Below, one piece after another: positions 9,269 to 16,980 of a stretch of 64,000 nucleotides of DNA. A program made the translations under genes and the position numbers. The notes below the pieces were generated by a model. The model had not been told where the DNA came from. It was given only the letters and a program-made list of their open reading frames with translations, and searched no databases. This stretch comes from Candidatus Methanomethylophilus sp. 1R26 (GTDB taxonomy: Archaea; Thermoplasmatota; Thermoplasmata; Methanomassiliicoccales; Methanomethylophilaceae), in assembly GCF_001481295.1 (NCBI RefSeq), contig NZ_LOPS01000042.1:1-64000 (forward strand). The letters run 5' to 3'. Positions within the stretch are counted from its first letter, which is position 1. Every line of letters starts with the position of its first letter.

Positions 9269-10258
9269 TCAGACCAGGCGGTGCCTGTCCTTCTGGCCCA
9301 TCGCGAAGAGCTTCATCGCACGCATGCAGTTGCAGATCATGTCCTCAATGGCCGTCCCGTAATAGAACGCCATATGGTGAGTCAGCAGGACGTTGGGCAT
9401 GGCGCGGAGGACGTTCAGGCCGCGGTTCTTGATGACCTCCCCGCGCATGTTGTTGTAATAGAGCCCGAACTCGCCCTCGACGACATCGAGAGCGGCACCG
9501 CCGAGATGCCCAGATTCGAGAGCGTCTATCATGGCCGCAGTGTCGATGAGCGGCCCGCGGGCGGTGTTGACTATTATCGCGCCCTTCTTCATCTTCGCGA
9601 TCCTCTCCGCGTCGAGGAAGTGCCTGGTCTCGTCGTTGAGCTCAAGGTGGATGGTCACGATGTCGCTCTCCTCAAGCAGGGTATCGAGGTCGACCTTCCT
9701 GGCGAAGGAGTCCGCCTGCACCGAGCCCGTCCTGTCGTAGTAATGGATGTTGCAGCCGAACCCCGACAGGTCCCTGACCACCGCGCTGCCGATCTTCCCG
9801 GCGCCGATGACCCCCACGTTCATGTCCCTGAGGACGCCGCCCATCTGCCCCTCGAGCGAGAAGTCGTCGGCCGTGTTGCGGAGCATGATCGTCTTGAGCT
9901 TCCTGACGGCCGCCAGGATCATCATGACGGTGTACTCCGCCACGCCCTCCGGGTCGTAAGATATGTTGGCAACAGCCATCCCCTTCTCCTTCGCGTGCGC
10001 CAGGTCGATGTGGTCGTAGCCGATGGTGCGGGTCACGATCATCTTCACCCCGCCCTGGGCGAACCTGTCGATCATGGCGGCCGTGACGGGAGTGGTTATG
10101 ACGCTCACGAAATCGCAGCCGTCGGCAAGGCCGCAGTTGTCGATCGTGGGGGAATCCTCGGTCCAGTCGAAATCTATCCCATATTCCTCGGATGACGCGC
10201 GGAAGAAGACGAGCTCGTCGAATCTGCGCATGTTGTAAATGAAAGCCTTCGTGGGCAC
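9269..10258 (-). CDS. D-2-hydroxyacid (D-lactate-like) dehydrogenase
   Basis: NAD-dependent reductase of 2-oxoacids, 329 residues from the GTG at 10258. The Rossmann motif is VGVIGAGKIGSAV (about 155); NTARGPLID carries the catalytic Arg region, and LTHHMAFY supplies the His of the Arg-Glu-His triad. I chose the GTG over the later ATG (10231) because it keeps the first beta strand (TKAFIYNMRRFDELVFF), is preceded by GGAG, and gives the normal 330-residue length. Closest in layout to LdhA/VanH-type D-lactate dehydrogenases. It shares a short AT-rich promoter region with the pilin-like genes upstream. Confidence 0.88.
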   Translation of the reverse strand: MPTKAFIYNMRRFDELVFFRASSEEYGIDFDWTEDSPTIDNCGLADGCDFVSVITTPVTAAMIDRFAQGGVKMIVTRTIGYDHIDLAHAKEKGMAVANISYDPEGVAEYTVMMILAAVRKLKTIMLRNTADDFSLEGQMGGVLRDMNVGVIGAGKIGSAVVRDLSGFGCNIHYYDRTGSVQADSFARKVDLDTLLEESDIVTIHLELNDETRHFLDAERIAKMKKGAIIVNTARGPLIDTAAMIDALESGHLGGAALDVVEGEFGLYYNNMRGEVIKNRGLNVLRAMPNVLLTHHMAFYYGTAIEDMICNCMRAMKLFAMGQKDRHRLV

Positions 10259-10348
10259 ACACTCCGCTCCCGTCCGGGAGTTATCCCCTGCATCCCGTAT
10301 GCCTCTTTTAAACCTCAGTCCCGATTGATTGGGAAGCGTGTTGTAATC

Positions 10349-10831
10349 ATGACACGCGGAATTCGGAAATACAGGAGGCGCTCCCTCAGAAGGGACCGCC
10401 GCGGAGGCATAGAGGGCCTGCCGCTGGAGATGATGGTGATTCTGGTCGTCGCCGCGCTCGGCACCGCAGTGCTGGTCGGATGGTTCAACGGCCTCGACGA
10501 CCCGCAGGACGACAAGCCGGCCGCCATCGGAGATGTCAAGCTGAAGTACACCAACGCCATGGCCGCCAAAGGCGCCGCCAACCAGCTCGAGGTCTACGTC
10601 TACGACACCAACGGCGACCCTGTGCAGGACGCCTCGGTGCTGGTCACCGGATGCGAGGTCACCCTGGGGCAGAACGGGACCCCCGTCCTGCGCACCAGCG
10701 ACAGAGGATGGTGCAAGTTCAGCGACCTGCGCTTCACCCTGCCGTCGGGTCAGGACTACGGGTACGCGACCGTCCATGTCTCCTCGTCGGACTGCGGGCA
10801 GAAGAGCGTCTCCCTCATGGTGGTGGGATGA
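10349..10831 (+). CDS. Pilin-like protein with type IV prepilin-type N-terminus
   Basis: A 160-residue protein with a basic leader (RKYRRRSLRRDRRGG), then IEGLPLEMMVILVVAALGT, a hydrophobic helix with Glu placed early. This is the arrangement of archaeal class III (type IV pilin) signal peptides cut after Gly. The rest is a small beta domain with a carboxypeptidase-regulatory-like stretch (VYDTNGDPVQDASVLVTGC) and three Cys. A CTTTTAAAC box A lies near 10305. It heads a three-gene run of similar small membrane proteins. No assembly ATPase is in the window, so the pilus role is inferred. Confidence 0.6.
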   Translation: MTRGIRKYRRRSLRRDRRGGIEGLPLEMMVILVVAALGTAVLVGWFNGLDDPQDDKPAAIGDVKLKYTNAMAAKGAANQLEVYVYDTNGDPVQDASVLVTGCEVTLGQNGTPVLRTSDRGWCKFSDLRFTLPSGQDYGYATVHVSSSDCGQKSVSLMVVG

Positions 10832-10858
10832 ACCGCCCCGTCCCGGGATGGTGAGCGG

Positions 10859-11284
10859 ATGGACCGCTCGGGCATCCTGGGCATGCCGTTCAGGCTGGCC
10901 GCCGCCGTCCTGATCGTGTCCATGTGCGTCCCGGCCATGGCCGCCGCCCTGGACGGCTTCGGCAGCAGCGTCGACACAGGGGAGGCGGAGGACACCGCCA
11001 GGGAGATCGCCGGAACAGCCTCGGAGCTCTACTACGAGGGCGCCGGCAGCTCCGCGACCCTGCGGTATTCCCTGCCTGAAGGGTGCAGGATAGCCGTCGG
11101 AGGGGAGGGAGGGGACGCGTTCTCCGTCCGCGTTCTGGACGGAGAGACAGTGAAATGGTCGGAATCCCCCTCCCATCCGTCTGTGCGCTTCATCGGGAGC
11201 GTCGTGCTGGCGGACGAGGGCGTGCTGAGGCTGGTCTGCGAGAACGACGGCCTCGGGTGCGGGATAAGGGGCGAGGCCGCATGA
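10859..11284 (+). CDS. Small exported/pilin-like protein
   Basis: A 141-residue protein with a hydrophobic N-terminal helix (FRLAAAVLIVSMCVPAMAAA) and a soluble beta-rich domain ending in two Cys (LRLVCENDGLGCG). GGTGAG sits just upstream of the ATG, 27 bases after the previous stop, and its stop overlaps the next ATG (ATGA), so the three genes are probably cotranslated. I recognise no family; the topology resembles minor pilins that lack a basic leader. Confidence 0.6.
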   Translation: MDRSGILGMPFRLAAAVLIVSMCVPAMAAALDGFGSSVDTGEAEDTAREIAGTASELYYEGAGSSATLRYSLPEGCRIAVGGEGGDAFSVRVLDGETVKWSESPSHPSVRFIGSVVLADEGVLRLVCENDGLGCGIRGEAA

Positions 11285-11802
11285 TGGAGTTCGCCATGTC
11301 CCGCTGGGCGCTGTTCCTCTGCGGGGCGATCCTCGTCGGGGCGGCGGCCGTCCCGCTGTCCGATGCCCTGCAGGAGGATGCGGAATCGGACACCTCGGGA
11401 TGCGCCGAGGGGACGGCCTCGCTCCTGGACGGCTTCTGGGACTCCGGCCTCGACGAGCTTTACCTGCGCGGGAGCGAGGTGCTCCCGGGCCCGGGATGGA
11501 CGATGAGGATCTCCGGCGGCGGGATAACCGTCACCGGCCCCGGCGGGGGCATGTCCTTCGCCGGCCTGGCACATCCGTTCCTGGAGGAACTGGAACTGGA
11601 GTACGGGAGCGAGGCGGAGGTCTTCAGGGACGGCGGGTGTTTCGGAACCCGCCGAAGGTGTCGGCGACCTTGCGGAGGGCGGCCGCGAAGCGGTCTATGT
11701 CCTCCCTGTTGTTGTACAGGTATACCGACGCGCGCACGCTGCCCTCGATGCCCCGGGAGACGAAGAACGGGTGGGCGCAGTGCATCCCGGAGCGGACCAT
11801 GA
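11281..11802 (+). CDS. Third small membrane protein of the pilin-like run (3' end uncertain)
   Basis: Starts in the stop of the previous gene. It has an N-terminal helix (WALFLCGAILVGAAAVPLS), an Asp/Glu-rich segment and a domain like that of its neighbour (SFAGLAHPFLEELELEYGS). After about residue 117 the frame enters the antisense of the cysteine desulfurase and becomes Arg/Cys/Pro-rich, which does not look like real coding. The true end is therefore probably near 11640, with a frame error or a missing stop, close to the hairpin at 11631-11654. Confidence 0.5.
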   Translation: MMEFAMSRWALFLCGAILVGAAAVPLSDALQEDAESDTSGCAEGTASLLDGFWDSGLDELYLRGSEVLPGPGWTMRISGGGITVTGPGGGMSFAGLAHPFLEELELEYGSEAEVFRDGGCFGTRRRCRRPCGGRPRSGLCPPCCCTGIPTRARCPRCPGRRRTGGRSASRSGP

Positions 11803-12850
11803 TGCCGTCGATGCTGTCCAGCATCATGGCGACATCGTGCGCCCCGAGCCCGGCGATGTTGAAGGACATCACCGAGCTGCGGAGGTCCGGGTCCTCCGGG
11901 CCGACGAAGGACAGGCCTTTGATGTCCTTGATCTCCCCGTACATGTACTCCATGAGGCTGCGGTCGTGGGCGGCCACGTTATCCATGCCGATCTTCTCCA
12001 GGTATTCCACGGCGGCCTTCGTGCCGAATATGCCGGCATAGTCCTGCAGCCCGGCCTCGAAGCGGTCCGGGGCGGGAGCGAAGCTGACATTATCATAGGT
12101 GACGAGCCCCACGGTCCCCCCGCCGTACTCCAGGGAAGGCAGGGAGCGGAGGGCCTCGCCGGTGCCGTAGAGCAGGCCCATCCCGGAAGGACCCAGCATC
12201 TTGTGGAGCGACAGGGCGTAGAAATCGGCTCCGAGCTTCTTCATGTCGATCTTCATATGGGGCGCCGCCTGCGCCCCGTCGACGATGACCTTTGCCCCGT
12301 AGTCATGGGCGATCTCGGCGACGTCCTTCACCGGCACCACGCATCCCGTGACGTTGCTGCAGTGCCCGACGGACACTGCCTTCACGTCGCGCCCCATCGC
12401 CTCCTTGAAGGATTCGATGTCGAACACCCCGTCCTTCCCGGACCTGGACATCCTCATGCGGATGCCCTGAGAGTCCCTGAGCATGAGCCAGGGGACATAA
12501 TTGGAGTTGTGCTCGGTGTCGGTGGTGACGACCGCGTCCCCCCTGCGGAGCCCGAGGCCGCGGGCGACGGTGTTCAGGCCCTCGGTGGTGTTCTTCGTGA
12601 ATATGAAGCAGTCCGGGGATTCGCCGCCGAAGAAGGAGCACAGCTCCTCCCTCGTCTCGTCGACCCTCACGGACACCTCGTTGGCGAGGTGGTGGACGCT
12701 CCTGCCCCCGCACACCGGGCACTTAGTGTAATACTCCGTGACTGCCGCTATGACGCTGTCCGGACGGAGCGACTGGCAGGCGCTGTCCAGATAGACCCCC
12801 CTGTCCTCCCTCATGGTGGGGAAATCCATGCGGAGACGTCCGAAATCCAT
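11624..12850 (-). CDS. Class V aminotransferase, SufS/CsdA-type cysteine desulfurase
   Basis: PLP enzyme of 408 residues expected to remove sulfur from cysteine for Fe-S cluster or other sulfur transfer. The PLP lysine lies in SLHKMLGPSGMG (about 224), a His/Asp pair in DGAQAAPHMKID, and the persulfide Cys in MVRSGMHCAHPFF (about 358), as in SufS. An unusual N-terminal insert, KCPVCGGRSVHHLANEVS (about 43-60), carries a Cys-x-x-Cys pair that could bind a metal or form a disulfide. No sufBC scaffold genes are adjacent. Box A-like TTTAAATAATC lies 25-35 bases before the ATG. Confidence 0.85.
   Translation of the reverse strand: MDFGRLRMDFPTMREDRGVYLDSACQSLRPDSVIAAVTEYYTKCPVCGGRSVHHLANEVSVRVDETREELCSFFGGESPDCFIFTKNTTEGLNTVARGLGLRRGDAVVTTDTEHNSNYVPWLMLRDSQGIRMRMSRSGKDGVFDIESFKEAMGRDVKAVSVGHCSNVTGCVVPVKDVAEIAHDYGAKVIVDGAQAAPHMKIDMKKLGADFYALSLHKMLGPSGMGLLYGTGEALRSLPSLEYGGGTVGLVTYDNVSFAPAPDRFEAGLQDYAGIFGTKAAVEYLEKIGMDNVAAHDRSLMEYMYGEIKDIKGLSFVGPEDPDLRSSVMSFNIAGLGAHDVAMMLDSIDGIMVRSGMHCAHPFFVSRGIEGSVRASVYLYNNREDIDRFAAALRKVADTFGGFRNTRRP
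11631..11654. terminator. Hairpin at the convergent gene ends
   Basis: CGGCGGGT (11631-11638) pairs with ACCCGCCG (11647-11654), loop of eight. It lies just inside the 3' end of the cysteine desulfurase and at the likely end of the pilin-like run. Confidence 0.4.
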
Positions 12851-12932
12851 ACGGGCCGATTCTATGCGGGATTATTTAAACATAACAGGGCGCGTGCGCA
12901 TTTTATTAAACGGGACGGCATAGCGGGACCGG

Positions 12933-13836
12933 ATGACAGAACTCAGCACGGATATAGGCGGCCTCGCCCTCGCTCTCCCGGGGATGGTGGCGTCCGGCAT
13001 CATGGACGAGACGGGGGCATCCATGGTCAGGATGCTCGAAGCGGGAGCGGGCGCAGTCGTGACGAAATCTATCGGGCTGCTGCCCAACGCGGGCCACGAG
13101 AACCCGTGCTTCACAGAGGTCAAAGGCGGGTACATCAACGCGATGGGCCTCCCCAATCCCGGGATAGAGGCCTTCGGCCCGGAAATGGCCGAGGCCGTCC
13201 CTCACGGGAAGATCATCGGATCCATCTACGGGCGGCCCCGATGAGTTCGCGCAGCTGGCCGGGAAGATGGAGGATTACGGCGCCTGTGCCATCGAACTCA
13301 ACCTCTCCTGCCCCCACGCCAAAGGCTACGGCATGGAGGTCGGCACGGACCCCGCGCTCGTCAGGAGCATAGTCTCCGGGACGAAAGACGCCGTTAGCAT
13401 CCCTGTCTGGGCCAAGCTCACGCCCAACACACACATCCTCAATGAGATCGGCAGGGCCGTCGAGGACGGGGGAGGAGACGCCATAGTGGCCATCAACACC
13501 CTCAAGGCGATGGTCATATCGCCGGAATTCGCCAGGCCGTTCCTGAGCAACAGGTTCGGGGGGCTCTCCGGCCCCGCCGTGAGGTCCGTGGGCGTGAGGG
13601 ACATCTACGACCTGTACGACGCCGTCTCCATCCCGCTGGTGGGCGTCGGCGGGATCTCCGACTGGAGGGACGCCGCGCAGTACATCATGGCGGGGGCCAG
13701 GGCGTTCCAGGTGGGGAGCGCTGTCGCCAAGGAGGGGCCCGAGGTGTTCGGGAAGATAAACAGGGACCTCCTGGACTTCATGAGGGACCACGGCTACGGG
13801 CGCATATCCGACATGGTGGGGGCTGCGCATGACTGA
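12933..13836 (+). CDS. pyrD: Dihydroorotate dehydrogenase, catalytic subunit (one frameshift)
   Basis: FMN enzyme that oxidises dihydroorotate to orotate in pyrimidine synthesis; about 300 residues, class 1B type. Motifs: GMVASGIMDETG, KSIGLLPNAGHENPC, NAMGLPNPG, IELNLSCPHAKG (active-site Cys in NLSCPH), and the FMN phosphate site GVGGISDWRDA. Near 13236 an extra C breaks the frame between KIIGSIYG and PDEFAQLAGKMEDYG. The gene overlaps pyrK by eight bases, and the partnership with PyrK means electrons go to NAD via flavin and Fe-S. The ATG at 12933 has a box A-like TTTTATTAAAC about 25 bases upstream. Confidence 0.88.
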
Positions 13837-14593
13837 TTTCGTGAAGATACTGGGGATCACCGACGAGGCATACGACACCAAGACCTTCGAGTTCCAGATG
13901 GACGAGAAGGCATCGCCCGGGCAGTTCGTCATGGTCTGGGCGCCCGGGATGCACGAGATCCCGATGTCGCTGTCGAAGACCGGGAGGATCAAATCGATCA
14001 CGGTGAAGGCCATCGGCGAGGATACGAAGGCCCTGCACTCGAAGACCGTCGGGGACGTCCTGAGGGTCCGCGGCCCGTACGGGCGCGGATATGCCCTGGA
14101 GCCGGACAGGCGCTACCTCATAGTCGGAGGAGGAGTGGGCACCGCTTCGGTCCTGCCCGCGGTGAAGGAGACGGGCGCTGACACCATCATAGCCGCCAGG
14201 TCGGACAAGGACATCATCCTCAGGGACAGGGCGATGAAGTACGCGGACAACGTCTGGATCGCCACCGATGACGGCTCGGAAGGGTTCCACGGGAACGCCG
14301 TCCAGCTGCTGAGGGAGAAGTGCGCCGAGAAGGAGTACGACTGCGTGCTCGCCTGCGGCCCCGAGGTCATGCTGTACTTCACCCTGAAAGCATGCCAGGA
14401 CCTGGGACTGGACTGCCAGCTCTCGCTGGAGAGGTTCATGAAATGCGGCGCCGGAGCATGCGGATGCTGCGTCATGGACGGCCAGCGCGTCTGCCGCGAC
14501 GGACCGGTCTTCAGCAGGTCCCAGATCGAGAAGATGAAGGACTTCGGGAACAGCAGGCGCGACGAGTGCGGCCGCATAGTGAAGTTCAGGTGA
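13829..14593 (+). CDS. pyrK: Dihydroorotate dehydrogenase electron-transfer subunit
   Basis: A 254-residue FAD/[2Fe-2S] reductase subunit that passes electrons from PyrD to NAD. Order: ferredoxin-reductase-like flavin domain (PGQFVMVWAPG; RGPYGRGYAL), NAD domain (YLIVGGGVGTASVLP; VLACGPEVML), then the cluster loop MKCGAGACGCCVMDG with a fourth Cys in QRVCRDGP. The start codon lies inside the pyrD 3' end, so translation is coupled. Confidence 0.92.
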   Translation: MTDFVKILGITDEAYDTKTFEFQMDEKASPGQFVMVWAPGMHEIPMSLSKTGRIKSITVKAIGEDTKALHSKTVGDVLRVRGPYGRGYALEPDRRYLIVGGGVGTASVLPAVKETGADTIIAARSDKDIILRDRAMKYADNVWIATDDGSEGFHGNAVQLLREKCAEKEYDCVLACGPEVMLYFTLKACQDLGLDCQLSLERFMKCGAGACGCCVMDGQRVCRDGPVFSRSQIEKMKDFGNSRRDECGRIVKFR

Positions 14594-14651
14594 TCCCATC
14601 TCCGCTCCGGACGGCAGCATAACAGTCTACCACGGGAACCTCGAGCTGCAC

Positions 14652-15023
14652 GTGCCCAGGTCCTGCTTCAGCGGCCCGGACGCCCGCCCCGTCAGGTCGG
14701 AGCAGGAGAGGTACGGGAAACTGATCCGCGAGCGCTATCCGTGGCTGACCCAGAACTCCGTGGAGGTCATGTTCAGGAAGGCCCGCGAGGTCATGAGGGA
14801 GACCCTCGATGAGGAGACGGGAGGGCTGTCCACCAGCGCGGTCCTGGCCAGGAAGGGCGACCTCGAGGGCGCCATGGCCGCGCTCAGGAAGCACCTGGAG
14901 GACGATCCGGAGGATGCCGACGCCTGGTACCGTCTGGGAGAGCTCCTCTGCAGGGCCGGACGCACGGACGAGGGCTATGCCGCCTTCAGAGAGGGACGGA
15001 AGCACTTCCGAACAGGGCCTTGA
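14652..15023 (+). CDS. TPR-like protein, 5' end unclear
   Basis: About 123 residues from the GTG at 14652, ending in a TPR-type pair (LARKGDLEGAMAALRKHLED; DAWYRLGELLCRAGRTDEGY). The same frame is open and looks coding back to 14583 (DPISAPDGSITVYHGNLELH) but has no ATG/GTG/TTG there, so either a start was lost to a frame error just after pyrK or GTG 14652 is used. It directly follows pyrK and overlaps the next, convergent gene by 38 bases. Function unknown. Confidence 0.5.
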   Translation: MPRSCFSGPDARPVRSEQERYGKLIRERYPWLTQNSVEVMFRKAREVMRETLDEETGGLSTSAVLARKGDLEGAMAALRKHLEDDPEDADAWYRLGELLCRAGRTDEGYAAFREGRKHFRTGP

Positions 15024-15837
15024 TCGCTTCTGCGACCTCCGGCACCGTGGCGCCCCACGGGACCGAGACGGTGCTGCCGTCGATCTCGAAGCCGTTCTTG
15101 ACGCGGCAGCATTTCACTATGGTCGGGACGCCGTCCCCCGGTACCCTGTCCCTGGGGCAGATATCGATGAAGGGCGCATCGCGGCCGTACTCCTCACGGA
15201 ATATCCTGCGGGAGAGGTTGCATCCCACCAGGGTGATGTCCCTGCCGGTTATGTCCGGCACCTGGTCAAGGAAGCAGAACGGTTTGGAGGATGATGACCC
15301 GGACACCCGGCAGGGGAACATTACCTCGGATGTCCCGGCCTGCTCGGAGAGCGCGGAAAGGTCTATGTCCTCCTCGTACGGGACCACCGGGAGATCGACG
15401 TAGCCGGACCTGAGGGCCATGTCCACCAGGTACGACAGCTTGGACGGCCTCGGAGGGACGGCATCGATTATGCGCAGACGGAGGGGCACGACGTCCGATA
15501 CGAAGCCGATATGGGAGAACAGGCCACGGACTACAACGGTCTTCCCGGGATGCTCGGATTGTATGCGGGCCATGGCCGGGAGGTTGACGACGTCGGCGTC
15601 CGGTCTGTCGGCGAAAACGGTGTCCTCGGGGAGCGAGATGATGTCGAAGCCCGTGACTTCCCTGAGGAGGGAGCCTTCGGGGGACTTGCGCAGGCGGACG
15701 ACGGCCATATCGTCCCCGTTGCGGAGGACGACGTACTCCGCCCTCTTGTAGGCCCTCCAGTCCTCCATATTGGCGCAGATGTTCCCGCGGGTCAGCTTCC
15801 AGCCGACATCGCGGACGGAAATATCCTTGCAGTGCAC
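14986..15837 (-). CDS. Conserved archaeal protein of unknown function
   Basis: A 283-residue soluble protein that I recall as similar to a methanogen-associated uncharacterised family (DUF7714-like), but I cannot confirm this here. Recognisable blocks: KLTRGNICANMEDWRAYKRA, PEDTVFADRPDADVVN, GKTVVVRGLFSHIGFVSDVV, PPRPSKLSYLVDMAL and DITLVGCNLSRRIFREEYG. Cys residues occur singly and as a CC pair (IVKCCRVKNG). There is no membrane segment. It is divergent from the tRNA-Cys upstream and convergent with the TPR gene. Confidence 0.65.
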   Translation of the reverse strand: MHCKDISVRDVGWKLTRGNICANMEDWRAYKRAEYVVLRNGDDMAVVRLRKSPEGSLLREVTGFDIISLPEDTVFADRPDADVVNLPAMARIQSEHPGKTVVVRGLFSHIGFVSDVVPLRLRIIDAVPPRPSKLSYLVDMALRSGYVDLPVVPYEEDIDLSALSEQAGTSEVMFPCRVSGSSSSKPFCFLDQVPDITGRDITLVGCNLSRRIFREEYGRDAPFIDICPRDRVPGDGVPTIVKCCRVKNGFEIDGSTVSVPWGATVPEVAEAIKALFGSASVPL

Positions 15838-15932
15838 GGCCCCTTATCCCCGTGCCGGTAATAATCCCTGCCGTCCGGACCGCGCCGATGCAACAAGGGT
15901 TTTATATGTTACCAAAATATCCTCTGGCCAGA

Positions 15933-16008
15933 AGTCGGGGTAACACAGCGGCCTATGTGGCGGACTGCAGATCCGCATACGGGAGTTCAACTCTCCCTCC
16001 CGACTCCA
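15933..16008 (+). tRNA. tRNA-Cys (GCA)
   Basis: Acceptor AGTCGGG (15933-15939) pairs with CCCGACT (15999-16005), and CCA is encoded (16006-16008). Anticodon arm GCGGA-CTGCAGA-TCCGC gives anticodon GCA; the T arm is GGGAG-TTCAACT-CTCCC; the D arm AACA..TGT is short. A perfect box A (TTTTATAT, about 15900-15907) lies 26 bases upstream and a T-rich stretch follows, so it is transcribed alone. Confidence 0.93.
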
Positions 16009-16184
16009 CCTTTCTCGTTTTCGTCCCGCGGCAGTTCCCGCTCCGGGCATCCGTTATCTCCGGAAAGTACTGTCTGGCATAGCTGTTCCGCAGCATCCGG
16101 GCCCGTGCGGCCGATGCGCTTCCGGACCCTTGCTTTACATAAGCTTTATAAACGGAGTTTAAATAATGCGCCACAGGTGAATAT

Positions 16185-16733
16185 ATGGCCAACATGAAGA
16201 TAGAGAACGTAGTTGCATCCACTTCTCTCGGCCAGGAGATCGATCTGGACAAGATCATGGCATCTCTGGACGGTGCCGAATACAACCCCAAGCAGTTCCC
16301 CGGGCTCGTCTACAGGCTGAAGAGCCCCAAGACCGCTACTCTACTCTTCCGCAGCGGGAAGATCGTCTGCACCGGCGGCAAGAGCAAGGACGAGGTGAAA
16401 CAGGCCATATCGCAGGTCGCCAAAGACCTCGAGAAGGCGGACATCAAGATCACCATCGAGCCCAAGATCGAGGTCCAGAACATCGTCGCCTCCTCCGACC
16501 TCGGCCAGGAGATCAACCTGAACACCGTCGCCATCACGCTCGGCCTCGAGAAGGTCGAGTACGAGCCCGAGCAGTTCCCCGGACTCGTCTACAGGCTGGA
16601 CGACCCCAAGGTCGTCGTCCTCCTGTTCGGCTCCGGCAAGATGGTCTGCACCGGTGCCAAGATCCCCGAGGATGTCGTCCGCGCGGTCGAGAAGATCGCC
16701 GACGAGCTCAGGGACGCAAGCCTGATGTCCTGA
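16185..16733 (+). CDS. tbp: TATA-box-binding protein
   Basis: General transcription factor of 182 residues, formed by two direct repeats of about 90. Each repeat shows (V)EN/QNIVAS, then QFPGLVYRL (residues about 39 and 130), LLFxSGKxVCTG and a long C-terminal helix. The paired repeats make the saddle that bends box A DNA. The promoter has TTTATAAA at about 16146 and AGGTG before the ATG. A strong hairpin terminator follows. Single-copy housekeeping gene and strong evidence for an archaeal origin. Confidence 0.97.
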   Translation: MANMKIENVVASTSLGQEIDLDKIMASLDGAEYNPKQFPGLVYRLKSPKTATLLFRSGKIVCTGGKSKDEVKQAISQVAKDLEKADIKITIEPKIEVQNIVASSDLGQEINLNTVAITLGLEKVEYEPEQFPGLVYRLDDPKVVVLLFGSGKMVCTGAKIPEDVVRAVEKIADELRDASLMS

Positions 16734-16746
16734 AGGCAGGCCTGCA

Positions 16747-16775
16747 GCGGGGCTCCGCCCCGCATCATCTTTTTC
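16747..16775 (+). terminator. Intrinsic terminator after tbp
   Basis: GCGGGGC (16747-16753), loop TCC, GCCCCGC (16757-16763), followed after a few bases by TTTTT. Good stem plus T-run. Confidence 0.7.
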
Positions 16776-16980
16776 CCATCATCCCCATCTTTTATCCGCT
16801 GTCCGCGTTATTATGATACTGAGGCCGCATCGGTGCCCGGCCCGGATGTGCCAGAACCGCGGATGGATTCATGACGTATCCCTACTGGGAATATTTGTCC
16901 CACCGAGGATTTTAATTACATATAACCGTACATGCGGCAGTCACTCCCTGAAAGGATCGATAACTGGAAGAAGGGGGAAC

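Noticed and set aside
11771-13372. 533-codon plus-strand frame across the cysteine desulfurase and pyrD
   Set aside because: It runs antisense through one well-supported enzyme and out of frame through another; composition is typical of shadow frames.
15933-16008. Attachment site of an integrated element at tRNA-Cys
   Set aside because: Flanking genes (tbp and a conserved archaeal gene) are core and no repeat of the tRNA 3' end was seen in the window.
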